A stretch of 64,000 bases of DNA, from contig NC_020178.2 in assembly GCF_000224145.3 (NCBI RefSeq), forward strand, positions 1,722,391-1,786,390, in the 5' to 3' direction. Under the pieces are notes generated by a model. The model was given only the letters and a program-made list of their open reading frames with translations. It ran no database searches and was not told the origin of the DNA. The DNA is from Ciona intestinalis (Eukaryota; Chordata; Ascidiacea; Phlebobranchia; Cionidae). Below are positions 45,901 to 56,599 of the stretch, one piece after another (the first letter of the stretch is position 1; each line of letters begins with the position of its first letter). The translations under genes were made by a program, and so were the position numbers.

Positions 45901-48900
45901 AGAGAACGCGAAAGAAGCGAGTTTACAATACACAGATCGGACCTAAGGAGCTTTTACAAATATGCAAGAATATTGTGGGGGATAAAGGTAATGGTGTTTC
46001 TATGTGGTGTTTTTATAACATTTCTATACTGTATGGGTGAGGTCCTACAGCGAGGCACGCCATGGGACCTGAGATTTAGGCCAGAGTTGGCCCATTACCC
46101 CAACATTGTATATGCACATTCTATTCTATTTGGGTGAGGTTGTACAGTGAGGCACGCCATGGGACCTGAGATTTAGGCCAGAGTTGGTTCATTACCCCAA
46201 CATTGTATATGCACATTCTATTCTATATGGGTGAGGTCCTACAGCGAGGCACGTCATGGGACCTGGGATGTAGGCCAGAGTTGGCCCATTACCAATTATA
46301 TTATTTCTATTACAGTTGATTTATCGTCATGGGCGACGAAAATTGAATCCGATCTTCAACAACTTGGTTTCCATGGTAACGAGGATTCCACCAATCACCA
46401 TGCAGCTGCTGGTGGTAAGTATTTATTATGATGTCATAGTCATACTCTTTATTACATGCATAGCAAGTACCAGGTATTTATGTTGCTAATATAAAGTAAT
46501 TGTATATATGCTTGCATGTGGTAAAGGGGACTTAAAAAATTGTCTAAATCATGACATACAATTTATGTATATATTATATATATATGCTCCTCTCTGAACC
46601 AATATTTATGTTATATATAATATAATGTTGTTTTTATGAAATATATGCTTAGATTCGAACCGCGTTTTGCCCCAAAAAGTTTCTTCAAATGAAAAGGTTG
46701 ATAAAACAACACAAGATGAAATACTCACTATTGGGTTCGTGGGTGAGTGGTGCTGAATTGTTTATTGTATAAATATTTGTTTATCCTCGCATGGCGGGGC
46801 AACAACAATCATTATAACACTGGTGTTCTGTTTCATACACTTCGTGCCAGCTTACAAGTTATGTAACTTATTTATCCTCGCATGGCGGGGCAATGACAGT
46901 TGTTATAACACGGGTGTTCTGTTTCATACACCTCGTGCCCACCATACATAATACTGGTAACATGATATATAACACACTTGTCCACAGGCCACCCAAATGT
47001 TGGTAAATCCTCTTTAATGAATGGATTAATTGGTCGTAAAGTTGTCAGCACATCAGTGACCCCCGGGCATACAAAATACTTCCAAACTTATTTTCTTACT
47101 AAAACTGTAAAGTTGTGCGATTCTCCGGGTCTTGTCTTTCCCTCACTTATTCATAAACAACTACAAGTAAGTTAGATTGTTAAGTTTATGAAACTTTGCA
47201 TAATTTTCCGCCAATTGCATCATAATTTGTTTTATTTACTAACCATTCAATATGCATTTATTTTGACAGTTTTGTGGTCTACAAACCAAGTGTTTTTACC
47301 CTAGCTTGATTTATCGACTGTTGTTTTGCTAATTTCCTTTTCTTCGCCGTGTTTTTTCATGAGGAATAACATAAGAATCTTGTGTTCACTGACATTGGAA
47401 TATAAACCCCCAGATTCTTAGCGGTATCTACCCGATAGCGCAAGTCCAAGAACCTTACACCCCTGTTGGGTACCTGGCTTCACGTATCCCTCTAGTGGAT
47501 ATATTGCAACTAAAGCGAGTTGAAAATCCGAGATACCGAGATCAATGGACGCCATGGGAGATTAGTGAAGGTCGGTTGTAGTTGATTATGTATGTTAACA
47601 AATGAGAATGTAACTTGTTTTTCCTCGTATGGCGGGGCAACAACAGTCGTTATAACTCGGGTGTTCTGATTCATACACCTCGTGCCTGCTTACAGGTTAC
47701 CATATATGTTTAATACTATGTTCTTTGTCGCATTTTCAAATTATTTCACTTTTTAGTTAAAACACTTCAGGCTGTACATTTTAAGATTCAATCTTGTTTT
47801 GCAATAAATAGTTTACAATTTTTTTTTCCTTATCACAGCTTGGGCAGAGAAGCGGAATTACCGCACAGCCAAAGCAGCTCGTCCAGATGTATACAGAGCG
47901 GCTAACAGTATATTAAGGATGGCAGTTGATGGGAGGTTATGTTTGTATATGAGACCACCGGGGTTCACACATAATAAAGGTATTGCTGTGTTTGTTTGTA
48001 CAGTGTTTTTCTTTAAAAAGTCTCCATATATATTTGTTTTTATATTAGATTTGTAACTGAACTATTGGGGTAGGAATGTGCCCATTCTGCCCCAAATCCC
48101 AGGTTTCTGGCATGACTCGTTATAGAACCTCACTGTTATAGAATAAAATGTTCCATTTCACTTAAAATTTGTTGTGTTATAAGAATAGGGTTCAATTATC
48201 CCTACATTTTGAAGGTCTGGAAACTATGTGTATTTTACCAAACATTTGAAAAACATTTGTGGTTGGACCGCATTACATGCAATTTAGACTACCCATAAGT
48301 AACCACTGGGTCGGAGCAATATTAAACCAGCAACTGTTAAATACACCTTTACCCATTGTAAATATTAGACTAGATTTAGACAACCCATAAGTAACCACTT
48401 GCAATAATAAATAGCAAACTTTTACCTGATATAATTCGGCGCCCGTAGCACAGTTGGTTAGCTCGTCTGCCTCTAACCCAGAGGTAATGGGTTCAAGGTT
48501 TAGTGCTGCCATCATTATGTGCGTATGTGTCCTTGGGCAGGACACTTTGCAATTGCTCCAACCCAGTGGTCACTAATGGGTTGTCCAAATTATTAGAGGA
48601 TAAAGTAGGAAGGTACAATAACCATCCTGCCCCCCAGATTACTGGGAGCAACACGAGAACACTGTGGGTCTTCTCGCTCTTCAATCAACCGGGCATTTCC
48701 ATGGCAACGGGAGGCCCTTACCTCTTCGTGTGGAGGATCTTTACAGCTCCGAATCCATATGCGACTCCAACTCCGAAGTGTGGTCCTCCAATGAAGAGGA
48801 TGACACACTTGAAGAGGATTCAAATATATTGATGGCGGTTTCAAAACAAGATTCGGAATCTGACAACTCAGATTCCGATCATGATGTCACAATCTCTCCT

Positions 48901-48951
48901 ATGACTAATCAGTTTTCGCTCCTCGCAAGTGGGGATTTTGACAGCGACTAA
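42916..48951 (+). CDS. GNL1: GNL1, circularly permuted nucleolar-type GTPase
   Basis: Fourteen exons: 42916-42985, 43420-43530, 43884-44039, 44390-44541, 44879-44950, 45236-45366, 45686-45759, 45892-45987, 46316-46414, 46653-46742, 46988-47166, 47414-47570, 47839-47979, 48638-48951; 1842 nt, 613 aa (vertebrate GNL1 is about 607). The basic start [15 protein letters not shown] matches vertebrate GNL1 and resembles a nuclear or nucleolar signal. G-motifs appear in permuted order: G4 NKID at 212-215, then G1 GHPNVGKSS at 351-359, and G3 DSPG at 395-398. Other family blocks are [20 protein letters not shown] and [16 protein letters not shown]. The C-terminus is acidic and serine-rich (SDSDHD). 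The YlqF/YawG GTPase family functions in ribosome assembly and growth control; the exact role of GNL1 is less settled. The exon 9 donor was placed at GGTG/GTAAGT; an alternative three bases upstream is possible. Confidence 0.95.
43010..43112. repeat. Dispersed G-rich GTTAG repeat, copy 2
   Basis: CAGAATAGGCTGGTGGAAAG followed by GGTGGTTAGGGGGTTAGTGA, starting about 25 bp inside GNL1 intron 1. Matches 1028-1165. Confidence 0.65.
44130..44285. repeat. Degenerate 100-bp repeat plus 29-bp triplication
   Basis: A decayed unit of the dispersed 100-bp family (CGACAGTCATTATAATACAG) runs into three exact copies of GTTCATACACCTGGTGCTAG plus GTTACGTTT, in GNL1 intron 3. Confidence 0.85.
44655..44810. 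mobile_element. GGGTGGGGGAAGA MITE, copy 12 (left end missing)
   Basis: Starts at AATATCCTGATCATGTTTCA and ends at the intact terminus CCATCTTTCCCCATCCTACT, in GNL1 intron 4, about 70 bp before exon 5. Confidence 0.82.
46015..46295. repeat. ~106-bp repeat, tandem copies in GNL1 intron 8
   Basis: Two and a half units in reverse orientation, with GGTGAGGTCCTACAGCGAGG, CACGCCATGGGACCTGAGAT and CACATTCTATTCTATATGGG. The array ends about 20 bp before exon 9. Confidence 0.9.
46775..46945. repeat. ~100-bp dispersed repeat, two units
   Basis: In GNL1 intron 10: TTATCCTCGCATGGCGGGGC, AACACGGGTGTTCTGTTTCA and TACACCTCGTGCCCACC. It ends about 40 bp upstream of the exon coding the P-loop. Confidence 0.9.
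47605..47710. repeat. ~100-bp dispersed repeat, one unit
   Basis: In GNL1 intron 12: CTCGTATGGCGGGGCAACAA, CAGTCGTTATAACTCGGGTG, CACCTCGTGCCTGCTTACAG. Confidence 0.88.
48436..48597 (+). mobile_element. tRNA-derived SINE, copy 3
   Basis: Sense-oriented in GNL1 intron 13, ending about 40 bp before the last exon. The head GGCGCCCGTAGCACAGTTGG (A box) and GGTAATGGGTTCAAGG (B box) is followed by TGTGTCCTTGGGCAGGACAC and CTAATGGGTTGTCCAAAT. Confidence 0.85.
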
Positions 48952-49186
48952 GTTAGGTGTTTCAATTTATTTATTGAGTGTTCAGTTTAAGTTCCAATGG
49001 GCAGTGTAGTGTGTTTGGTGATCAGTTTAATTGGTGGGAATACAAATTCAGAAACATAAAAATCGATAAAAAAATACGCAAAAAAAATTGCTGGAAATGA
49101 AATAACGCTTCAAAGCGAATGACATCATCACATTGTGATGTCAAAGTGTTCATTAATGACATCATCGCATTGTGATGTCATAGTGT

Positions 49187-50320
49187 TCATTGTTTGCTTT
49201 GAACCGCTTCTTTTCTCGCTGCATCTTGAAGTAAACCGGTGTCAACCTCGTCAGCTGGAAGTTGGACGTATCGGACGACGGATCCTCGGACAAAACAATT
49301 CTTCACGGATAACTGGGGAAGATGTTTAATTTAAGGTATTATATATTTGTATTCAACAAGTTTATATACTTTTAAGATATTAGGTTATGACCAGGTATAA
49401 AAAGGACTTGGGAAAGTTACGTTTTAATTTCAGGTACAATATATAACAATGGTCTAATGGTTCAGTAGTGGAACAACTCTGGCTTAATTGCTTTGCCTCG
49501 CCACAAGACCTTACTCGAGTAAAATCAAGCTTAATACTAAGTTAAATAATAGGAGTCTTTATACAATGTAACCCATTTAATAAGTTTATATTCTGGAAAA
49601 TGTTTTAGCATACTGCTTCCAAAGGAGGTAAACTAGATTTGTGTGAATATTTACTGTTGTAATAGCTTTAACTTAACTATGAGCAGAGGGGGCAAAAAAT
49701 CCCTGGTCCAATGGCATGCCTCTTTGTAAGACCTCACCCATATAGAATAGAACACATTATATTTCTCACCATATGTGGATATTTCTCTGGATCAGTTACA
49801 CTGATATCTGTAAGTTTAATATTCAAGTATTGATCCACTGAATGCAAGGTGCCGCATATACTTAGGTCGTTCTTTAATTCTACAACGACATCTTTGCCAA
49901 CCAGGGACTTAAAGAAGGAATAGAATAACTGGAAAGGAAACAAAGTATGTTTCAGATATAGAATAACTGGGAAGATAATAAGGTGTGTTTTAATGGTGTA
50001 ACTACTTTTTAAAGCCATGATTGTAAATAAATGATTGAACTTATATATAGAATAACTGTAAAGTGAAAAAGAATGAATGACTTTTTTTGTCTCCTCGGTC
50101 AGAGTACTGAAGATAGGGGAAATATACAATAACAAAAAGGGTAAAATTTACATGTTATTGCAGTTGTGTGACTGCTTCAAGAGCTAGAGAGGTACAAAAG
50201 TTCAAAATATGCGTTTTCTGTACGACATACACACATTTATGAATTACTTACAGACAGTGCTATTACTTAGCCCAAAGGATAAAAACGACAAAATAAATAC
50301 AACAAATTGTAACTTACCAT
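49187..50320 (-). CDS. LSM2: LSM2, U6 snRNA / mRNA-decay Sm-like protein
   Basis: Three minus-strand exons: 50320-50318, 49928-49770 and 49312-49187; 288 nt, 95 aa, the usual LSM2 length. The first coding exon is only the ATG codon, followed at once by a GTAAGT donor. Exon 2 encodes FYSFFKSLVGKDVVVELKN and the Sm1 fold (GTLHSVDQYLNIKL), exon 3 the Sm2 motif (RGSVVRYVQLPADEVDT). It forms part of the LSM1-7 ring in cytoplasmic mRNA decapping and the LSM2-8 ring on nuclear U6 snRNA. Extremely conserved: almost the whole of exon 2 reads as in vertebrates. Its 3' end faces GNL1 at 235 bp, and its start lies about 630 bp from the divergent ELP2 start. Confidence 0.96.
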
Positions 50321-50950
50321 GATTGTATGGAATGATTTTGAACTTGCTCCGATTTTCCAGGCTTGGCTTCGCTTTAAACTTACGTTTGAAAACTAGTAGT
50401 ATGGCACACATGCACACGGTATTTTATGTGCTGAGTTCTGTTGGACAATTTTCCTTATAAAAGCATCAGAATATGACCAAAGCAATGATATTGGTTATAT
50501 AACAGCGCGTAGTAAAGAAAATGTTACAAATGTAAATCTAAAACTGTAAATCTGCCGTTTAAGATTAAATATTTTGAACTCCCCAATCAAAAGTTAGCAT
50601 GTTTTAAATTTCTGTTTTTCATACAAAGCTGACAAAGGGGAATCCCCTTCAATCAAGGTTTTTATTTTTTTGTTTCCGATTAACTTGTTTATTCATTATG
50701 TTACTAAATAAATACGCCCAAGTTTTATACACCATTTTGACGATAAGCAGCATAGCACGTTTTTATTTTGTATTTTGCGTATTTTTTAATTTATAAAGTT
50801 AAATGCGGTGTACAGAATTACTCCCAAACTTTATTATGATAAAATTACTAAATTAAGACGTAAATGTTGTATAAAACATGTTTTTTATGTTTGTATATGC
50901 TCTTTTAATGTCTTTTTGGTGAACTTTTTCAGACATAAGGTAATAAAATA
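50321..50950. promoter_or_regulatory. Divergent LSM2 / ELP2 intergenic region
   Basis: A 630-bp AT-rich gap between two housekeeping genes read in opposite directions. No clear TATA, CAAT or E-box architecture was recognised. A shared bidirectional promoter is plausible from the arrangement alone. Confidence 0.4.
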
Positions 50951-53323
50951 ATGAAGTGTAATGTGAATCTAGAACACGTAGCTTTGTGTTGTAACAAAAA
51001 CCCTCATTGTTTGGATCATGGACCTGATGACGTCATCGCTTTTGGGAGTTCAAATTCCGTGGTTATTTATGAGCCGGTGAAGTATAAAGATGGGATTCCA
51101 GTCACAGCCCACGTTGTTTCCACTTTAAACCACCATAGAGGTCCTGTAGGGTGCGTCAAGTGGATTCGAAGGTTTAGCGATGATGGGATTTTAAAGACGC
51201 CATTTTTGCTCTCGGGATCAGTAGATAAAACTATCACGTGCTGGAAAATTGGGATCGAAAATGGAAAGTTTGATAAAAGTGAAGAAATTCTTGCTGAGTT
51301 AAAAGGACATAGTGGGACCATCACTGCTATGGATGGGATAGTCGTTGGGAATAGAAATCTTATATCTTCAGCTGGTGCTGATTCTTGTGTTAAAATATGG
51401 TTTCATAGCGATAATATAACAATGGTTGATTGTGTTCAAACAATTGACTTTAACAATGGGTTTGTCCATGGACTTTCAATGCATATGATACCAAACACTA
51501 AGGTTCCAATGCTGGCACTTGCATGCGATGATTTTAAGATTCATATTTACAACTTAAATGGGGATATATTGGAGTTGGAAAAAGTGGAGTTTAAATTAAC
51601 CGTGTGTCTAAGTGGGCATGAGGATTGGGTCAGAGATGTCGACTTTTTATCAAGTTCTGGAGATTTAATTTTATCAAGTTGTTCGCAGGACGGTTTTGTG
51701 CGTTTGTGGAAAATTCAGAAGCAAAAAGAAATTGAGAAAAATGATTTTTCTGAGTTAAAGATGAAACAGCAGAATTTTGAAGTTTGTGGAGTGAAGTATT
51801 CAGTTTGTATTGAAGCAGTTTTATCGGGGCATGAAAATTGGGTTTATAGTGTTCAGTGGGTTCATGGGACACAACCTATGCTGTTATCAGCTTCCATTGA
51901 TAAAACTGTGGTCGTATGGGAGTATGATGTTGACTGTGGGATGTGGATTGATAAAGTTCGGGTTGGGGAAGTAGGGGGAAATACCCTGGGGTTTTATGGA
52001 GCACAGTGTAATGATAAAGGCAACCAGATAGTTGCCCATAGCCACAGTGGTGCTTTGCATGCATGGGATTTGAAGGGGAATGGAGAATGGAAACCTGCTG
52101 TGGTCGTGACTGGACATTCTGCTCCTGTATTAGACATAAGTTGGGAACCTTTACATGGGAGATACTTGTTAACTACAGGAGATGACCAAACCACAAGGGT
52201 TCTCTCACAGTGGGTTCGTGAGTGTGGTTTCAAATCATGGCATGAGATAGCAAGACCACAAATTCACGGATATGATATCACGTGTTTATCCATGATGCAT
52301 TCACTGAAATTTGTGTCCGGCGCGGATGAAAAAGTTTTGCGGGTTTTTGAAGCCCCGAAAAATTATTTGGAAAATTTGAAAAGCCTTACAGGGTTTGAGT
52401 TGATAAAAACTGATATGAATCACCCTGAAGGGGCAACTGTTCCCGCTCTTGGTTTGTCCAATAAAGCTGTTCTTGCTGGTAGTAAATGTGAAAAGGAAAG
52501 CGACCGCAGTGAGCAGTATATTGAGAATATGTTTATACCCGCTGTGTTGGATCGACCACCACCTGAAACGCATCTCTTGCAGAATACACTGTGGCCTGAG
52601 GTGCGGAAGTTGTACGGACATGTCTATGAAATATTTTGTGTGGCTTGCAGTAAAGATGGAAACTTGATTGCATCAGCTGCAAAGTCATCCAAGCCCCAAC
52701 ATGCAGGAATAATAATATGGGATACAAATATAATGCAACAGGTTGATACATTACATGGGCATACGTTAACTGTCACTCAAATGGAGTTTTCACCCAATGG
52801 AAATTACCTTCTATCTGTTTCAAGGGACCGGACGTGGATTATTCATAAAATCAACAAAGTCAACTCAACTTACGAGTTTTCAATCCACAGTAAAAGCGAG
52901 AAAAAGGCCTCCCACTCACGGATCATATGGTCGTGCTCATGGGCTCATGATAGCAAGTTATTTGTCACGGGATCACGGGATAAAAAACTCATGATATGGG
53001 AGGTGATTAATGATACAGTGAATAGATTATGTGTTGAAGATTGTGGACAACCAATAACAGCCGTTGCTTTCAGTTCAAAGTTGGTTTCCATGAACTACAT
53101 TATAGCATATGGGCTGGAGAACGGTAGAATTAATATTTCTTTGTTTTCAACATCTGGTTCTTTGTTTCAAACAATCTCAATGTTTAATCTCAACTTCTCC
53201 CATTGTTTAGCAGTGAAACGACTTCAATGGAAACCAAATGTTGAGGAAAATTCAAATCTTGTTTTGGCTTCTTGTAGTTTAGATAATCAAGTTAAAATGT
53301 TTGAAGTTTTATTAGAAAGTTAA
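50951..53323 (+). CDS. ELP2: Elongator complex subunit 2 (ELP2), WD40 protein
   Basis: One open frame of 790 aa without introns (vertebrate ELP2 about 826 aa). ELP2 is the double WD40-propeller scaffold of Elongator, which installs cm5U-type modifications at the tRNA wobble base. Recognisable family blocks are GHEDWVRDVDFL (from about 222), SGHENWVYSVQW (292), VRVGEVGGNTLGFYG (335), HEIARPQIHGYD (431), FVSGADEKVLRVFEAP (453), LPEGATVPALGLSNKA-like GATVPALGLSNKA, LLQNTLWPEVRKLYGH, and HSRIIWSCSWAHDSKLF plus GSRDKKLMIWE (655-685). WD repeats run throughout, with the last about 20 residues from the end. Four bases upstream, the context AATAATG is AT-rich. The lack of introns contrasts with GNL1 and SLC31 on either side. 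Frame and motifs are intact, so it should be functional. Confidence 0.96.
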   Translation: MKCNVNLEHVALCCNKNPHCLDHGPDDVIAFGSSNSVVIYEPVKYKDGIPVTAHVVSTLNHHRGPVGCVKWIRRFSDDGILKTPFLLSGSVDKTITCWKIGIENGKFDKSEEILAELKGHSGTITAMDGIVVGNRNLISSAGADSCVKIWFHSDNITMVDCVQTIDFNNGFVHGLSMHMIPNTKVPMLALACDDFKIHIYNLNGDILELEKVEFKLTVCLSGHEDWVRDVDFLSSSGDLILSSCSQDGFVRLWKIQKQKEIEKNDFSELKMKQQNFEVCGVKYSVCIEAVLSGHENWVYSVQWVHGTQPMLLSASIDKTVVVWEYDVDCGMWIDKVRVGEVGGNTLGFYGAQCNDKGNQIVAHSHSGALHAWDLKGNGEWKPAVVVTGHSAPVLDISWEPLHGRYLLTTGDDQTTRVLSQWVRECGFKSWHEIARPQIHGYDITCLSMMHSLKFVSGADEKVLRVFEAPKNYLENLKSLTGFELIKTDMNHPEGATVPALGLSNKAVLAGSKCEKESDRSEQYIENMFIPAVLDRPPPETHLLQNTLWPEVRKLYGHVYEIFCVACSKDGNLIASAAKSSKPQHAGIIIWDTNIMQQVDTLHGHTLTVTQMEFSPNGNYLLSVSRDRTWIIHKINKVNSTYEFSIHSKSEKKASHSRIIWSCSWAHDSKLFVTGSRDKKLMIWEVINDTVNRLCVEDCGQPITAVAFSSKLVSMNYIIAYGLENGRINISLFSTSGSLFQTISMFNLNFSHCLAVKRLQWKPNVEENSNLVLASCSLDNQVKMFEVLLES

Positions 53324-53715
53324 TTAAACTAAATTGGATGTATAAAAAACTATCTTTGGTGCTGTTTAGGCTATATGTCATGTTAGTAGTTTTAATTAAT
53401 GCAATATCACCTGTTTCAATCAATGAGGTTCCTATGTTTTACAATTGTGTATAACTGTATTTTAACAATGTCACCTTAGATTTTGTCTAAAATTCAAAAA
53501 CCGTTATTATTGCCAACGTTTTAATCATATCCCAGTGTCTCATTTCTGCCCTGCTTTTGAACCTTACAATATAAATGAGGTCCCCAGTTTAAAACCCCCC
53601 TAAAATAGCAAAATAATAACATGTTCCCACTTACGTTTTGCTCCAGGTTGTTAAGTTATATTTAATATGAACTTGATTGTTCTTTGAGTTGAATCTGTGG
53701 AACAACAATTAAACA
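53324..53715. other. Spacer between ELP2 and SLC31
   Basis: About 390 bp of AT-rich sequence holding the ELP2 3' UTR and the SLC31 5' UTR. Nothing else recognised. Confidence 0.5.
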
Positions 53716-55720
53716 ATGGAGGTAGGAAGTTTGCTCAAACATATTTGAAATAGTTTTGTTGAAAATGACAAAATCAAGTTACAATCTTTTTTTATTCTGT
53801 TTAATATATAACATGGTATTTCTTTTAATTTTCAGGAATATTTTTCATGGTGGAATCTTCCGTTGGAATTTCTATTCGATGCCTGGAAGATTAGCAATGC
53901 TGTGGGATTACTGTTTACTTGTATTGGTAAGCCCATATATATAAAAGTCTAAGTAGGGATGCACATTACAGAATAATTAGGTATTCTAGGATATCCTAGA
54001 ATACTTTATTCCGAATCTAGAATTTCGAATCTTTTTACATTTATAGGAAAAAATATTTTTACCCACATAAGTCAGTTTATTGAGTCTTTCATAATAGCCT
54101 TGTTTGATAATCAGCTGTAAAATGATCAAAAATTGTACTATTGGGTAGTTTTTGCCCCATGAAACGTATAGCAGGTTATGAAAAGACGTTGCAAAACGTT
54201 TACTCTCGAAGGTCCCACAAACACAAAAATATTTTTTTTTCAAAAATATTAAGGTTTAAAAATTGTTAATATAGTATATGAGATGACGCGTGATGACGTC
54301 ATTAAACAGAATACCGAATCCCGTAATTAGATTCAATTAGATTCGAATACAAAAGGATTCGAATCTATAGGATTCGAAATTCTGTAATGTGCATCCCTAA
54401 GTCTAAGTGTATTAAACTGGTTCGTTACCCCATATGTTTTTCATAATCCTTGAATGAATGAATGAATGAATGAATGTAACTTACTTTATCCTCGGGTGGC
54501 TGTAAAACGACCCTGGTTATAACACGGTTGTTCTGTTTCATACACCTCGTGCCCGCTTACGAGTTACCACGTATGTAACTTCGTGGGTGATTATTTTTTA
54601 GGGATTATCATATATAACTATGCACCCACACTAACACCAACATATGTTTATTACAGCTGTATTCTGCGTGGCTTTAATATTCGAAGGGTTCCGGATCCTG
54701 AGTGCGATTCTCAGCAGCAGGTTTTTCGTGCTACCATTGGTCCCTTGTAATCGGGACGATGATTCAAGTAGCTCTTCCATCAACGGATCAGTTGAGATCA
54801 CGGATAGTTTGAACCATGTTAAGTGGGAGAGGTGGGGTCAATAGGGGAGTGCTTTATATTTACATAGATGTTGTTTCTCATAAACAGTCTAGCTGCAAAG
54901 ATTTTTCATGATATTCATACTTTTGACTGTGAGAAACACAGGTGTTCTGTTTTATATAACTCTTGCTCACAAGTTACCACGTATGTAACTTATTTACCTT
55001 CGCATGGCGGGGAAACGACAGTCCTTATAACACGGGTGTTCTGTTTCATACACCTCATGCCTGCTTACAATTACCACGTATGTAACTTGTTTATCCTCGC
55101 ATGGCGGGTAACGGCAGTCATTATAACACGGATGTTCTGTTTCATACACCTCGTGCCAGCTTACGAGTTACCATGCATGTAACCTATTTATCCTCGCATA
55201 GTGGGGCAATGACAGTTTTTATAACACTGTTGTTCTGTTTCATACAACCCGTGCTATCTTACGAGTTACCAAGTATGTAACTTATTTATCTCCGCCTATT
55301 TAATGGTAGTAGTGCTGAGCATCAAACTTGTTTCTGTGGGATAAGAGCAGGGCTGCTTACCACTGCTGAATAGCACCATAGTTATTTATAATTAGAAACT
55401 AAAGAACTTTTTGTCATCATACTAATTAATCTGTGTTGTTCCACAGAACCAAGAACCATATCCTCCAGACAGCAATCCATGTGTTTAAAGTAGCAGCAAG
55501 TTACGGTTTAATGCTCGCTGTGATGTCTTACAACGCCTACATTGCGATATCTGTTCTACTTGGGGCAACTTTGGGTTATTTCGTATTCTGCCATCATGTT
55601 TACAAACTGCCACGACGAACTGGTGATCCTTGTAATTTGAGCCGAACAACAACTTGTACTTTTCCTGAACCTTCATCTGAGGAACTGTTAGCAGGTTCCA
55701 CTACTGCTTATATTCACTGA
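53716..55720 (+). CDS. SLC31A2: Copper transporter, SLC31/CTR family (CTR2-like)
   Basis: Four exons: 53716-53721, 53836-53926, 54657-54831 and 55447-55720; 546 nt, 181 aa. The family imports Cu(I) as a membrane trimer at the plasma or endolysosomal membrane. Three membrane segments are visible: about 23-42 (AVGLLFTCIAVFCVALIFEG), about 108-125 with the family MxxxM motif (MLAVM within YGLMLAVMSYN), and about 128-147 with GxxxG (GATLG). The short N-terminus (EEYFSWWNLPLEFLFDAW) lacks the Met/His-rich ectodomain of CTR1 and aligns with CTR2, whose MLAVMSYN block it shares exactly. The first exon codes only two residues (ATG GAG) and is the least certain part; a different first exon could exist. 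A poly-serine loop (DDDSSSSSING) lies between membrane segments 1 and 2. Confidence 0.85.
53954..54399. mobile_element. hAT-type MITE, 446 bp, second copy
   Basis: Inserted in SLC31 intron 2, opposite in orientation to 22732-23179. Same TAGGGATGCACATTACAGAA termini, flanked by a perfect 8-bp duplication AGTCTAAG at 53946-53953 and 54400-54407. Non-coding. Confidence 0.93.
54450..54590. repeat. (GAAT)n microsatellite and 100-bp dispersed repeat
   Basis: Six GAAT units (54453-54476) lead directly into one unit of the 100-bp family (TTATCCTCGGGTGGC, TTTCATACACCTCGTGCCCG, AGTTACCACGTATGTAACTT), in SLC31 intron 2. Confidence 0.88.
54945..55295. repeat. ~100-bp dispersed repeat, about four tandem units
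   Basis: The longest tandem run of this family here, in SLC31 intron 3. Units carry TTATCCTCGCATGGCGGG, TTATAACACGGATGTTCTGT, TTTCATACACCTCGTGCCAG and AGTTACCATGCATGTAA. Confidence 0.92.
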
Positions 55721-56599
55721 ACCAGGTTGGGGTGATGGGCTATCCTCTCTTTAACTGCACTCATATACATAGTGTATATATATATATATAATCGGAGAAA
55801 TGTGCCAACTGTGGCTTAAATCCCAGGTCCCTTTGCTACCTTACTTTAACTGTATCCATATAAATATGAATGTGAATATACAATGTTAGGGTAAAGGACC
55901 AACTCTGGCCTAAATCTTCTGGCAAATCCTACTGTTGGACCTCACCCATACAAAAATGGTGCATTTGTACCAATGTAGGCTTGGAGCTTTTATATATCAT
56001 ACACAGGTGCCAAACCTGGGTGGCAGGGTAAGCAACCTTTAAATTAACTTAACCACCACTGCAGCAACACAGGGATTTTATTGCCCTCTTGTATTGATAT
56101 CATGTGTTTGTCATAAATGGAAAACAGATCTATATACTGTTATTCACATAACCAAGAACACATACCTATACACTAACTACCATCTATATTCTAGTTAAAA
56201 AGGGTAAAACACACTGATTTTTTCATTTAATCGCGTTTCTTGTTTTTAAAACGGCTGTAAAGAGATTGTTTTACCTTTATGTTAATTTTGTTGTTCTGTT
56301 TTAAAATTTTAATTTGTGTGATCGTTTTCCCTTGTTTATTTACCATGTTTATACTTCATTTTTCCCACTCATTATGTTTGGTGTTAAGTGCAATGGTAAT
56401 TGGACGCAAAAACTTTGTAAGTAATAACATATATGCTCCTTTAAACTAACTATTATCTTCAAAGTGAGTAAAATTATGTTCTGAAGTCGCATTTTACGTG
56501 AACCGTATTTATGTTTCACTGTGTTTATTTTGCGCTATATGTCGTCATCGCAATTCTGTGTCATGATTGGCCAGCAGTTTTGGTGAAAATTATTAAATA

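Noticed and set aside
54945-55295. CRISPR-like array of repeats and spacers
   Set aside because: Units are contiguous, degenerate and dispersed across a eukaryotic locus; there are no unique spacers and no cas genes.
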